From assembly GCF_030540545.1 (NCBI RefSeq), contig NZ_JAUNVZ010000002.1, positions 124,001-188,000 of the forward strand: a stretch of DNA of 64,000 nt. The letters are read 5' to 3'. The DNA comes from Rothia sp. (in: high G+C Gram-positive bacteria). Its GTDB lineage: Bacteria; Actinomycetota; Actinomycetes; Actinomycetales; Micrococcaceae. A program made the position numbers and the translations under genes. Under the pieces are notes generated by a model that was given only the letters and a program-made list of their open reading frames with translations, searched no databases and was not told the DNA's origin. Positions 1-9,586 of this stretch are shown in pieces. The stretch's first letter is position 1; each line of letters begins with the position of its first letter.

Positions 1-880
1 GAAGGTTGTTCAGGCTAAGCGTCCGCTGACCATTATTGCTGAGGATGTTGACGGCGAGGCTCTTTCCGCTCTGGTTGTGAATAAGCTGCGCGGCACCATT
101 AGCGCTGTGGCTCTGAAGGCTCCCGGTTTTGGCGATCGTCGCAAGGCAATCATGCAGGATCTGGCGATTCTGACCGGCGGTACCGTCATTACCGGTGAGC
201 TGGGTCTGGATCTGCCTCAGGTGACTCTGGAGCACCTGGGTTCGGCTCGTCGCGTGACCGTGACCAAGTCTCACACCACCATTGTGGATGGCGGGGGCGA
301 CCCGGCTGCTATTGAGGACCGCGTGCAGCAGCTGCGCTCCGAGATTGAGCGTGTGGATTCCGAATGGGATCGCGAGAAGCTCAAGGAGCGCCTGGCTAAG
401 CTTGCCGGTGGCGTGGGCGTTATTAAGGTGGGTGCTGCTACCGAGGTTGAGGCTAAGGAGCGCAAGCACCGCATTGAGGACGCTGTCTCCTCCACCCGTG
501 CGGCTCTGGAAGAGGGCATTGTGTCAGGTGGCGGTTCGGCTCTGGTTCACGCTCTGAAGGCTCTGGATTCTCTTGAGCTTGAGGGTGAGGCTGCTGTTGG
601 TGTGCAGATTGTGCGCCGCGCTCTGGTTCAGCCTCTGCGCTGGATTGCTGAAAACGCGGGCCAGGATGGGTATGTGGTGGCTTCTAAGGTTGCTGAGATG
701 CCCGTTGGTCACGGTTTCAACGCTAAGAGCGGCGAGTATGAGGATCTGGTTGCTGCCGGTGTGATTGACCCGGTGAAGGTGACTCGTTCGGCTCTGGAGA
801 ATGCTGCTTCTATTGCGGCTCTGGTTCTGACTACCGAGGCTTTGGTTGTTGAAAAGCCTGAGGAAGAAGACCAGGACTAA
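1..880 (+). CDS. groEL: 60 kDa chaperonin GroEL, 3' part only
   Basis: The gene enters from outside the window; the first complete codon is at position 2 and the stop is TAA at 878-880, giving about 292 C-terminal residues. The translation matches the GroEL apical, intermediate and equatorial domains ([49 protein letters not shown]). GroEL forms the ATP-driven cytosolic folding chamber with GroES. The C-terminus ends in an acidic EEEDQD tail, with neither a Gly-Met repeat nor a His-rich tail, so it resembles the housekeeping actinobacterial GroEL with an altered end. No start or upstream CIRCE/HrcA site can be seen here. Confidence 0.97.
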   Translation, partial: KVVQAKRPLTIIAEDVDGEALSALVVNKLRGTISAVALKAPGFGDRRKAIMQDLAILTGGTVITGELGLDLPQVTLEHLGSARRVTVTKSHTTIVDGGGDPAAIEDRVQQLRSEIERVDSEWDREKLKERLAKLAGGVGVIKVGAATEVEAKERKHRIEDAVSSTRAALEEGIVSGGGSALVHALKALDSLELEGEAAVGVQIVRRALVQPLRWIAENAGQDGYVVASKVAEMPVGHGFNAKSGEYEDLVAAGVIDPVKVTRSALENAASIAALVLTTEALVVEKPEEEDQD

Positions 881-891
881 TATGTGATGAT

Positions 892-933
892 ACGGCGCGG
901 GAGGCGCACGCTTGGCGTGTGTTCCCGCGCCGT
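892..933 (+). terminator. Rho-independent terminator of groEL
   Basis: ACGGCGCGGGA (892-902) pairs perfectly with TCCCGCGCCGT (923-933), and the loop contains further CACG/CGTG pairing. It begins 11 bases after the groEL stop; the tail is only moderately T-rich. Confidence 0.8.
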
Positions 934-1011
934 GTTCTTCCCCGCTCTCGCCCCCTGTATTCCGGTGCTGTGTATGCCGCAGGAGTGGGGAGAGGCTCCC
1001 AAACAGCAATA

Positions 1012-2693
<1,682 letters not shown>

Positions 2694-2721
2694 GAGGTCA
2701 TAAGCCCCATATTCCGGTATT

Positions 2722-2749
2722 CCCTTCCCCGCTGTGAGCGGGAGAAGGG
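2722..2749 (+). terminator. Hairpin after guaB
   Basis: CCCTTCCCCGCT (2722-2733) pairs with AGCGGGAGAAGGG (2737-2749) with one bulged A and a GTG loop. There is no T-tract, so it may be an inefficient terminator. Confidence 0.5.
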
Positions 2750-2867
2750 GGTGCCGGATTTGGCGCGTTTACCGTCCTGAAGATATTGGTTGGGCGGTAT
2801 GCTTAGATAGAGCGGGCTTTCCCGCGTATGCGCTGCACCGGCAGCATGAAACGATAGGATTGATAAG

Positions 2868-3998
2868 ATGTCCGAGATTCAGATTGGCCTGTCCAAGCGG
2901 GCACGTCCCACCTACTCCCTGGACGATGTGGCACTGGTGCCCACTCGCCGTACCCGCGATCGTCGCGATGTCGATACTTCCTGGCAGATTGATGCGTTTA
3001 AGTTCGATACCCCCATTATTGGTGCTCCCATGGACTCGGTGATGTCCCCGGAGACCGCTATTGCTCTGGGCAAGCTGGGCGGTCTGGGCGTGCTGAACCT
3101 GGAGGGTCTGTGGACCCGCTACGAGGATCCTCAGCCGCTGCTGGAGGAGATTGTGGAGCTGCCCGAAGCAGACCCCGCTTCTGCGACCACCCGTATGCAG
3201 CAGATTTACGCTGAGCCGATCAAGCCCGAGCTGATTACCGCTCGTCTGGAGCAGATTCGTGATGCCGGTGTGATTGTTGCCGGTGCGCTGACCCCGCAGA
3301 ATACCCAGGAGCACTACGAGACCGTGGTCAAGGCTGGTGTGGATCTCTTTGTGATTCGCGGTGCTTCCGTCTCTGCTGAGCATATTTCGTCCTCCCACGA
3401 GCCGCTGAATTTGAAGAAGTTCATTTACGAGTTGGATGTTCCGGTGATGGTTGGTGGCGTGGCTGGTTACTCTCAGGCTAAGCACCTGATGCGTACCGGT
3501 GCTGCCGGTGTGCTGGTTGGTTTTGGCGGCGGTTCCGCTCAGACGACTCGCCAGGGTCTGGGTATTTCTGCTCCGATGGCTACCGCTATTGCCGATGTTG
3601 CTGCGGCTCGTTCGGACTACCTGGATGAGTCCGGTGGCCGCTATGTGCATGTGATTGCTGACGGTTCCTTGGGTCGTAGCGGCGATATGGTGAAGGCTCT
3701 GGCTTTGGGTGCAGACGCTGTGATGGTGGGCGCTCCTCTGGCTCGTGCTACCGAGGCTCCCGGTCAGGGTCTGTACTGGGGCAATGAGGCGCATTCTTTG
3801 GACTTCCCGCGCGGCGTGCGTACCCACCTGGGCACCGTGGGCAGCCTGGAAGAGGTTCTCTATGGCCCCTCGCACCATGTGGACGGTACCAGTAATATTG
3901 TGGGTGCGTTGAAGCGCGCTATGGCTACCTGTGGCTATTTGGAGCTGAAGAAGTTCCAGAAGGCTGAGATTACTCTGGTGCCTGAGCACCGCGGCTAA
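2868..3998 (+). CDS. guaB3: GuaB3-family IMP dehydrogenase-related protein
   Basis: 376 residues, an IMPDH/GMP-reductase-like TIM barrel without CBS domains. It matches the actinobacterial GuaB3 group that accompanies guaB and guaA: FDTPIIGAPMDSVMSPETA near the N-terminus, an ADGSLGRSGDMVKAL phosphate-binding region and a C-terminal GPSHHVDGTSNIVGAL. The role in vivo is uncertain; related proteins have been described as guanylate reductase-like or as a second IMPDH-like enzyme. The canonical IMPDH cysteine loop (GSICTTR) is not found, which argues against simple redundancy with guaB. The start is ATG with an AGGA about 12 bases upstream. Confidence 0.93.
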   Translation: MSEIQIGLSKRARPTYSLDDVALVPTRRTRDRRDVDTSWQIDAFKFDTPIIGAPMDSVMSPETAIALGKLGGLGVLNLEGLWTRYEDPQPLLEEIVELPEADPASATTRMQQIYAEPIKPELITARLEQIRDAGVIVAGALTPQNTQEHYETVVKAGVDLFVIRGASVSAEHISSSHEPLNLKKFIYELDVPVMVGGVAGYSQAKHLMRTGAAGVLVGFGGGSAQTTRQGLGISAPMATAIADVAAARSDYLDESGGRYVHVIADGSLGRSGDMVKALALGADAVMVGAPLARATEAPGQGLYWGNEAHSLDFPRGVRTHLGTVGSLEEVLYGPSHHVDGTSNIVGALKRAMATCGYLELKKFQKAEITLVPEHRG

Positions 3999-4023
3999 GA
4001 GCTTCACTAAGCATAAATAGAAG

Positions 4024-4060
4024 GGGGGGCGTTTCCTGACTACAGGAAACGCCCCCCTTT
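4024..4060 (+). terminator. Rho-independent terminator of guaB3
   Basis: A perfect 15-bp stem: GGGGGGCGTTTCCTG (4024-4038) with CAGGAAACGCCCCCC (4043-4057), loop ACTA, followed by TTTATAT. Confidence 0.95.
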
Positions 4061-4285
4061 ATATGCGTATGAGCTTTTAGGTGCCGGTGTATTCGCTCAT
4101 GGCCGGAGAGCTGATAAACCTTCGATTTCTCGCGGCCTTCTAGACCGACTTCCCGGAGGGCTTCGCGCAGGTCTTCCTGAGTCGGATACAGGGCTTTGGG
4201 AAGCACGCTCAGGGGTAAGAGGATATTATTCGAAAGGTTCTCGCTTTCCACCAGAGCGTGGGTGTTCCTGGGGAACTGAACACGG

Positions 4286-4291
4286 TAGAAT
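4286..4291 (+). promoter_or_regulatory. Candidate guaA -10 box
   Basis: TAGAAT, immediately repeated in an overlapping TAGAAT at 4291-4296. A GC-rich hairpin (CGCGCAC/GTGCGCG) follows in the leader before the GTG start at 4346. The -35 region is weak. Confidence 0.45.
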
Positions 4292-4345
4292 AGAATCAAG
4301 AACGCGCACCCGCGTGCGCGCCCGTCCAAGAGTTAAGGTAAATCC

Positions 4346-5938
4346 GTGACTGATACTCAAAGCCCGGCGCTGGTAGAGCGCCCGGTTCTGGTCGTAGATT
4401 ACGGTGCACAGTACGCGCAGCTCATTGCTCGCCGCGTGCGTGAAGCCGGTTTCTACTCCGAAATCGTCCCCCATTCCATGAGCGCCGAAAAGATGCTCTC
4501 CAAGAACCCTGCAGCCATTATCCTCTCCGGTGGCCCCTCCTCCGTATACGCGGAAGGCGCCCCCAAGGGTGAACGCGCACTCTTCGAAGCTGGCGTGCCC
4601 ACCTTCGGCATCTGCTACGGCTTCCAGGTGATGGCACAGACCCTGGGTGGCACCGTTGCCCAGACCGGTCTGCGCGAATACGGCGCAACCGACGCAACCC
4701 TGTGCGTGCTGGATGATCCCTCCTTCCTGGCAGGTACCCCCGAGGTGCAGAACGTGTGGATGTCCCACGGCGATTCCGTGACCGAAGCCCCAGAAGGCTT
4801 CGAGGTTCTGGCAACGACCCCCGGCGCTTCCGTGGCAGCATTCGTGGACCGTGAGCGTAAGCTCGGCGGCGTGCAGTGGCACCCCGAGGTCAAGCACTCC
4901 AACTACGGCCAGAAGGCACTGGAGAACTTCCTCTACAACGTCGCAGGTCTGACCCCGACCTGGTCCACCGGCAATATTATTGAAGACCAGGTAGCAAAGA
5001 TTCGCGAGCAGGTCGGTAGCGACCGCGTGATCTGCGCACTCTCCGGCGGCGTTGACTCCTCCGTAGCAGCAGCCCTGGTACATAAGGCTGTTGGCGATCA
5101 GCTGACCTGCTTCTTTATTGATCACGGTCTGCTGCGTGCCGGCGAGCGCGAGCAGGTGGAGCAGGACTACGCCTCCACCATGGGTATTAAGGTCATTACC
5201 ATTGATGAGTCGCAGCGTTTCCTCTCGGCTCTGGAGGGCGTGACCGACCCTGAAACTAAGCGTAAGATCATTGGCCGCGAATTCATTCGCTCCTTCGAAG
5301 AGGCACAGCGTCAGCTGATTGCCGAAGCGGGCGAAGAAGGTGCAGACATTAAGTTCCTGGTGCAGGGCACCCTCTACCCGGACGTCGTTGAGTCCGGTGG
5401 TGGCGAAGGTACCGCGAATATTAAGAGCCACCACAATGTGGGCGGCCTGCCTGAGGACCTGACCTTCGAACTGGTGGAGCCCCTGCGCACCCTGTTCAAG
5501 GATGAGGTTCGCGCCATTGGTCGCGAGCTGGGCGTTCCCGAGAAGATCGTGGCACGTCAGCCCTTCCCCGGCCCCGGCTTGGGTATCCGCATTGTTGGTG
5601 AAGTAACCTTCGAGAACCTGGAAACCCTGCGCGCAGCAGACGCCATTGTGCGTGAAGAGCTGACCGCAGCTGGCCAGGACGAGCACATCTGGCAGTGCCC
5701 CGTGGTTCTGCTGGCTGGCGTTCGCTCCGTGGGTGTTCAGGGTGATGGTCGTACCTACGGCCACCCGATTGTTCTGCGCCCGGTCTCTTCGGAAGACGCT
5801 ATGACCGCTGACTGGTCGCGTCTGCCCTATGACCTGTTGGCTAAGATTTCGAACCGTATCACCAACGAGGTGAAGGATGTTAACCGCGTGGTTCTGGACG
5901 TAACCTCCAAGCCGCCGGGAACCATTGAATGGGAGTAA
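4346..5938 (+). CDS. guaA: GMP synthase (glutamine-hydrolysing)
   Basis: Converts XMP, ATP and glutamine to GMP, completing the branch begun by guaB. 530 residues: a class I glutamine amidotransferase domain with nucleophile Cys90 (GICYGFQ, where many homologues have GICYGMQ) and the His179/Glu181 pair in WHPEV; an ATP pyrophosphatase domain with the PP-loop SGGVDSS at 233-239; and a C-terminal dimerisation domain ending KPPGTIEWE. The start is GTG with a TTAAGG element upstream. It has its own promoter and a strong terminator, so it is probably monocistronic. Confidence 0.98.
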   Translation: MTDTQSPALVERPVLVVDYGAQYAQLIARRVREAGFYSEIVPHSMSAEKMLSKNPAAIILSGGPSSVYAEGAPKGERALFEAGVPTFGICYGFQVMAQTLGGTVAQTGLREYGATDATLCVLDDPSFLAGTPEVQNVWMSHGDSVTEAPEGFEVLATTPGASVAAFVDRERKLGGVQWHPEVKHSNYGQKALENFLYNVAGLTPTWSTGNIIEDQVAKIREQVGSDRVICALSGGVDSSVAAALVHKAVGDQLTCFFIDHGLLRAGEREQVEQDYASTMGIKVITIDESQRFLSALEGVTDPETKRKIIGREFIRSFEEAQRQLIAEAGEEGADIKFLVQGTLYPDVVESGGGEGTANIKSHHNVGGLPEDLTFELVEPLRTLFKDEVRAIGRELGVPEKIVARQPFPGPGLGIRIVGEVTFENLETLRAADAIVREELTAAGQDEHIWQCPVVLLAGVRSVGVQGDGRTYGHPIVLRPVSSEDAMTADWSRLPYDLLAKISNRITNEVKDVNRVVLDVTSKPPGTIEWE

Positions 5939-5967
5939 TCTCCTAAGGTTCGCTGTCATTGAGCGAT

Positions 5968-6006
5968 AAAGAATCCCCGTACCGTTCACCGGTGCGGGGA
6001 TTCTTT
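5968..6006. terminator. Bidirectional terminator between guaA and a membrane gene
   Basis: AAAGAATCCCCG (5968-5979) and CGGGGATTCTTT (5995-6006) pair perfectly and extend inward through one G-T wobble. A/T tracts on both sides suit the convergent genes. Confidence 0.95.
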
Positions 6007-6026
6007 GTGTGTGATGCCAATAGGTT

Positions 6027-6563
6027 TTAGAGTTTCAGGGGGAACTTGCATGCCAGGTACCAGCTCATGAGCACACCGGAGAGAGTAATCACGGCGGTGA
6101 GAGCACCAAAAGCTGCATGAGCATAGGAGGCACTACCGTATATATGGGAAGTCATTGCCTGGTAGGAATCCACCGCGAAGAAGGACGCATAAACGCATGC
6201 CCAGAGCCAGAAGACGAGGGCTGAGCGGAAGAAGAGGCCGGTGACAATATGCCCCGCGGTTACCTTCTGCTCCTTGAGTGCGGTATAGCGTGCCCCGCGG
6301 TGGTGAGCGAAGAAGATATAAACGCCCACACCAAAGAAGGCAATAGCCCAGGCGACTCCGGAAATCAGAGGATAGCTCAGGGAAATGGTCTGCGGGGTAT
6401 TGGATGTAAGAGCCGGTATGATTTCAGCGCCCAAATTCCAGAGCCAGAAGGATACGGGAAGAGCTGCGAGAGTGAGTCCCGCGTAGCCGACCGGCACGCT
6501 GGGTGATACATCCGGGTCGGGGACTCCGGATACGGGGATGCGCGTATGTACTGAGTTGGTCAT
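6027..6563 (-). CDS. Four-helix membrane protein of unknown function (paralogue of 8773-9288)
   Basis: 178 residues with a short polar N-terminus and four predicted transmembrane helices (about residues 28-50, 66-86, 108-130 and 145-170). I recognise no domain. The protein at 8773-9288 has the same length, the same four-helix layout, a similar N-terminal block and a basic loop after helix 2 (HHRGARYTALKEQ here, AQYGKRYTLLRLMG there), so the two are probably paralogues. Both sit just outside the Old Yellow Enzyme/TetR pair on the same strand, and their upstream DNA carries the same 11-bp phased repeats and an aligned -10, so they are likely co-regulated. Confidence 0.7.
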   Translation of the reverse strand: MTNSVHTRIPVSGVPDPDVSPSVPVGYAGLTLAALPVSFWLWNLGAEIIPALTSNTPQTISLSYPLISGVAWAIAFFGVGVYIFFAHHRGARYTALKEQKVTAGHIVTGLFFRSALVFWLWACVYASFFAVDSYQAMTSHIYGSASYAHAAFGALTAVITLSGVLMSWYLACKFPLKL

Positions 6564-6613
6564 CGTTGACTCCTTGGTCGAAGATCCGCCACCCTGTGTG
6601 CCGGACTACTTTC

Positions 6614-6665
6614 AGCCTAAAAATGCTAGCTGGGAGTTTCATGGATAAACCCTGAATAAACGCTG
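6614..6665 (-). promoter_or_regulatory. Phased 11-bp repeats and promoter of the 6027-6563 gene
   Basis: Read on the minus strand, two 11-mers CAGCGTTTATT and CAGGGTTTATC lie head to tail (6644-6665). A TTTAGGCTGAAAG element (candidate -10) follows about 22 bases later near 6611-6621. The same arrangement occurs upstream of 8773-9288. Head-to-tail repeats at 11-bp pitch are typical of OmpR/PhoB-type response regulator sites (known of the family); the regulator here is unknown. Confidence 0.5.
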
Positions 6666-6717
6666 GGAATATCCATGGGTGCTATTCGCAGCAGAGCCGG
6701 GGTATCAATAGACGGAT

Positions 6718-6756
6718 AGAGTTGTGCCCCGGTGGGTATCACCGGGGCACAACTCT
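6718..6756 (-). terminator. Terminator of the Old Yellow Enzyme gene
   Basis: A perfect 17-bp stem: AGAGTTGTGCCCCGGTG (6718-6734) with CACCGGGGCACAACTCT (6740-6756), loop GGTAT, 26 bases after the stop of the 6782-8020 gene. Confidence 0.9.
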
Positions 6757-6781
6757 ATATATCTAGCCTAAGCAGCAAGAT

Positions 6782-8020
6782 TTAGCGTACATTCTTGCGG
6801 TACCAGGCGGAGTAACGGCGCAGAGCCAGAGCGTACAGCGCCTGCTCACGAGCCACAGCCAACAGCGGAGGCACACCCGGTATGGTCTTCTTGGCGCGAG
6901 CAATACGCTTGAACTGGAAACGCACACGAGCCAGAGATGCCAGGGAGGCCACCAGCTTGGACTTGATCTTAATCTCCGGCATGCTTGCCACGGCATTCTC
7001 TTCGCCTCGAGCCCAATGCTTGGGCAGATCCGGTACGGCACCCAGGGCGGTAGCCATACCCACCAGGGCAATACCGCTATCAATCACCTGCTGAGCCACG
7101 GGCATGCGGCGCACACCTCCGGTGAGCATAAGCGGCAGGGGAGAAGTCTGCACCATATCGGCAACCATCTCCAGGAAGTACGCCTCGCGAGCCATAGTGC
7201 GCTCATCGGCAGAGCGACCGGTGGTCGCGGGACTTTCGTAGCTACCGCCCGAAAGCTCCACAAAATCCACGCCCAGGGGAGCGAGCATTTCAATAACCTT
7301 CTTCGCGTCCTCGGGCTCAAAGCCGCCGCGCTGGAAATCAGCGGAGTTAAGCTTGACCGCCACCATGAACTGCTCCGGTACGCGCTCGCGCACACGGCGC
7401 ACAATCTCCACCAGCATGCGCGCACGATTCTCCAGGGAACCGCCCCAGCGATCGGCACGCTGATTGGTCAGGGGGGAGAGGAATTGAGAGAGCAGGTAGC
7501 CGTGAGCCGCGTGGATTTCCACACCGTCAAAACCACTCTGAGCCAGCAGGGAGGCGGTGTCCGCAAAATTCTCGATGGTGCGCTCAATATCATTGTCGGT
7601 CATGGGGCGCGGGGTGGAGAATAGGCCGCGGCGACTGCCCAGCTGCACCGCAATAGCGGAGGGTGCGATGGGCTCGCCGGGCATATTGGACTGTACCTGG
7701 CGGCCCGGGTGGTTGATCTGAGCCATGAGCTTGGCGCCACCGGCGTGTACTGCATCTGCCCAGAGCTTGAAGGGAGTCAGGTTCTTCTGACCCACAATGG
7801 CAATATCGGAGGGGTCGGAGAGTGCCGCCGGGTCGACCATAATGTGGCCGGTAATGAGCAGGCCGGTGCCGCCTTCTGCCCAGGCACGGTAGAGGGTAAT
7901 GATGTCATTGGTGGGGAGCATACGCCCGCCCGCCATATCTTCTGCCATAGCTGCCTTGACCAGACGGTTGGGGAGGGTTACACCGCTGACGGTGGTGAAG
8001 GGGGTGAAAATGGTGGTCAT
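6782..8020 (-). CDS. NADH:flavin oxidoreductase, Old Yellow Enzyme family
   Basis: A FMN-dependent TIM-barrel oxidoreductase, probably reducing alpha,beta-unsaturated carbonyls or nitro-compounds; the true substrate is unknown. 412 residues. Seen: NRLVKAAMAED near the N-terminus, QINHPGRQV at about 101-109, HAAHGYLLSQFLSPLTN at about 170-186, RADRWGGSLENR at 188-199, and a C-terminal LTGGVR phosphate-binding segment. The start at 8020 is chosen because GAAAGG lies 8 bases upstream and the homologous N-terminus begins there; an in-frame upstream reading would overlap the divergent tetR start. It is divergent from tetR with a shared operator, so the likely mode is local repression relieved by a ligand, as in the NemR-NemA type (inference). 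Confidence 0.9.
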   Translation of the reverse strand: MTTIFTPFTTVSGVTLPNRLVKAAMAEDMAGGRMLPTNDIITLYRAWAEGGTGLLITGHIMVDPAALSDPSDIAIVGQKNLTPFKLWADAVHAGGAKLMAQINHPGRQVQSNMPGEPIAPSAIAVQLGSRRGLFSTPRPMTDNDIERTIENFADTASLLAQSGFDGVEIHAAHGYLLSQFLSPLTNQRADRWGGSLENRARMLVEIVRRVRERVPEQFMVAVKLNSADFQRGGFEPEDAKKVIEMLAPLGVDFVELSGGSYESPATTGRSADERTMAREAYFLEMVADMVQTSPLPLMLTGGVRRMPVAQQVIDSGIALVGMATALGAVPDLPKHWARGEENAVASMPEIKIKSKLVASLASLARVRFQFKRIARAKKTIPGVPPLLAVAREQALYALALRRYSAWYRKNVR

Positions 8021-8043
8021 TGCTTCGCCTTTCATGGTATGTT

Positions 8044-8090
8044 TACATTGATAACATTCAGTGTAGGGAGAAAAGTTTACAGTGTCAACA
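8044..8090. promoter_or_regulatory. Likely TetR operator between the divergent genes
   Basis: TACATTGA (8044-8051) and TCAGTGTA (8058-8065) form a 22-bp inverted repeat with one mismatch. The half-site TTTACAKTG recurs at 8042-8050 and about 8076-8084, overlapping the tetR start. Its placement over both start regions suits autoregulation together with control of the oxidoreductase. Confidence 0.55.
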
Positions 8091-8669
8091 TCTAATGTGG
8101 GAAAGGCTGTCTCGCAAGATTCCAATAGCTATCACCATGGCGATCTGCGCCGAGCGCTCATTGATGCTTCCCTGGAGCTTTTTGCCACGGATAGCTCCTT
8201 CTCCCTGCGTGCCCTGGCAAAGCATGTTGGAGTCTCGCCTACCGCGGTCTACCGCCATTTCGCAGATAAAACCGCGCTAGAAAATGCGGTGAGTGCTCGA
8301 GGTTATAGTATGCTGCTGGATGAATTTCGTGCCCTGTCTGAGCGTGATTCTGCTCGGGAACAGGCTCTGGAATTCGGTTTATGTTATGTGAATTTCGCTC
8401 AGGCGCATCCTCATCTTTTTGATCTGATGGGTCGCTATGATTGCACTCTGGATGAGGAGAGCGCCTCTATTTCCCGCGAGTTCTTTGACTATCTTGCCGA
8501 GCATAATATGCGTCTGGCTCCCGAGGTGGATCCGCAGGTACTCACCTGGACCCTATGGTCGCTGGTGCACGGTGTTACGGTACTCGGTCGAGGTGGCGTG
8601 CTGGGTAAGGCGGAATCCGAGAATTATCGAGATATGCTTAGCCACTCTCTGGCTCTCATCTTCCGCTAA
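8082..8669 (+). CDS. TetR/AcrR-family transcriptional regulator
   Basis: 195 residues. The N-terminal helix-turn-helix lies at about residues 19-63 (YHHGDLRRALIDASLELF, then SLRALAKHVGVSPTAVYRHFADK), a typical TetR DNA-binding domain. The C-terminal ligand domain is all-helical. The start is GTG at 8082 with GGGAG 11 bases upstream; a few residues of uncertainty remain. It is divergent from the Old Yellow Enzyme gene, its probable target. It ends in a strong bidirectional hairpin. Confidence 0.92.
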   Translation: MSTSNVGKAVSQDSNSYHHGDLRRALIDASLELFATDSSFSLRALAKHVGVSPTAVYRHFADKTALENAVSARGYSMLLDEFRALSERDSAREQALEFGLCYVNFAQAHPHLFDLMGRYDCTLDEESASISREFFDYLAEHNMRLAPEVDPQVLTWTLWSLVHGVTVLGRGGVLGKAESENYRDMLSHSLALIFR

Positions 8670-8700
8670 ACGCTTGCGGGTCTTGAGATGGCATGCAAGA

Positions 8701-8737
8701 AGCGGTGCCCGGTGAAGAGTGTTCACCGGGCACCGCT
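8701..8737. terminator. Bidirectional terminator between tetR and a membrane gene
   Basis: A perfect 16-bp stem: AGCGGTGCCCGGTGAA (8701-8716) with TTCACCGGGCACCGCT (8722-8737), loop GAGTG. Confidence 0.93.
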
Positions 8738-8772
8738 GTATCTACAAGGTATGACTTCAGCAGTTATAAAAG

Positions 8773-9288
8773 CTAACGGGTACTGATCTTGAAATGACGA
8801 ACCAGGGCAACGCTTGAGAGCATCAGAACAATCAGCGTGCCACAGATAAAGTAACAATCGATAGCATGGTTCTGAAGCACAAGTTCACGGCTGAAAATAT
8901 AGAGCGGAACCAACCAAGGAACCAGAGCAGCACACCAGGCCCTGGCAAACATGCCGGTTGCAATATATGCCTTGGAGCAACCCATCAGACGCAGTAACGT
9001 GTAGCGTTTGCCATACTGAGCGGTAAAAAGCCTAAAGCATTCCGCACCCAGCACCAAAAAGAAAATACCCAGACCCAGAACAAAGGGAACGGCAAAAACA
9101 CTGATCCCCTCAAGGATGCGCATGCCCTGCCTGCCGTATTCAGCGGCAATCAGACCCACGAGGGAAAGACCCCCGGCGCTAAGCAGCAGGAATGAGGAAT
9201 AGCCCACGAGGTAGGCGGTGCTGTGCGGCGCCCGGGTGTGGGCAGAACCGCCGGAATCGGGGTGGCGAGTAATCATAGGGTGCGTCAT
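8773..9288 (-). CDS. Four-helix membrane protein of unknown function (paralogue of 6027-6563)
   Basis: 171 residues, a polar N-terminus rich in His/Pro/Ser and four predicted membrane helices (about 28-48, 60-85, 110-130 and 142-163). No recognised domain. See 6027-6563 for the paralogue. The upstream DNA contains three clean 11-bp tandem repeats (9378-9410), stronger than the two in front of the paralogue. The region 9289-9586 holds no gene, only this promoter and the terminator of the alpha-glucosidase operon. Confidence 0.7.
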   Translation of the reverse strand: MTHPMITRHPDSGGSAHTRAPHSTAYLVGYSSFLLLSAGGLSLVGLIAAEYGRQGMRILEGISVFAVPFVLGLGIFFLVLGAECFRLFTAQYGKRYTLLRLMGCSKAYIATGMFARAWCAALVPWLVPLYIFSRELVLQNHAIDCYFICGTLIVLMLSSVALVRHFKISTR

Positions 9289-9354
9289 CGCAAGCTCCTG
9301 TCTAGGTGCTTCGTTCGTCGAAGCGGCGACCTGGGCACTGGAGTGTTCAGGTAC

Positions 9355-9421
9355 TCTCAGCTTAGAAATCCAAATGTAAAGAATCCTGCATAAATCCTGA
9401 AAGAATCCTGTGAATCTGGGG
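9355..9421 (-). promoter_or_regulatory. Three-and-a-half 11-bp tandem repeats and promoter of the 8773-9288 gene
   Basis: On the minus strand CAGGATTCTTT, CAGGATTTATG and CAGGATTCTTT follow one another exactly (9400-9410, 9389-9399, 9378-9388), preceded by a degenerate fourth unit (9411-9421). A candidate -10 in TCTAAGCTGAGAG (about 9355-9362) lies at the same repeat-to-box distance as in front of 6027-6563. Confidence 0.6.
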
Positions 9422-9536
9422 TTGAGTCGAGCCCGTACTTTTCTTTAAAAGCATGCAACTTATTGAGTGCTTCATACAGATACGTGAAATAAGTAAAAGA
9501 GGTTTCAGATAGAGCATTTAGAAGTGGCGGATACAG

Positions 9537-9568
9537 CGGTGGGGAGGGCCGAAAGACCCTCCCCACCG
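9537..9568 (-). terminator. Terminator of the alpha-glucosidase operon
   Basis: A perfect 12-bp stem CGGTGGGGAGGG / CCCTCCCCACCG with an 8-base loop, 19 bases beyond the stop of the 9587-11368 gene. No T-tract. Confidence 0.75.
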
Positions 9569-9586
9569 TGCTATAGAGTGCGAGTA

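Larger units (their letters stand above)
3999..4345. other. Intergenic region guaB3-guaA with gene-like minus-strand stretch
   Basis: This gap of about 350 bases holds the guaB3 terminator (4024-4060), the guaA promoter and leader, and, on the minus strand between about 4085 and 4270, a stretch whose translation looks protein-like (TQEDLREALREVGLEG, then EKSKVYQLSG). It runs into antisense terminator sequence instead of a stop; shifting the frame within the final GGCCGG would reach a natural stop after SEYTGT. It may be the relic of a small gene. I could not identify a family. Confidence 0.3.

Noticed and set aside
4226..5989. A 587-codon open frame antisense to guaA
   Set aside because: Same reason: the plus strand encodes complete GMP synthase with all motifs.
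9357..9566. A 69-codon minus-strand frame between the membrane gene and the glucosidase terminator
   Set aside because: It crosses the phased repeats and the terminator stem; no ribosome site and no protein-like pattern.
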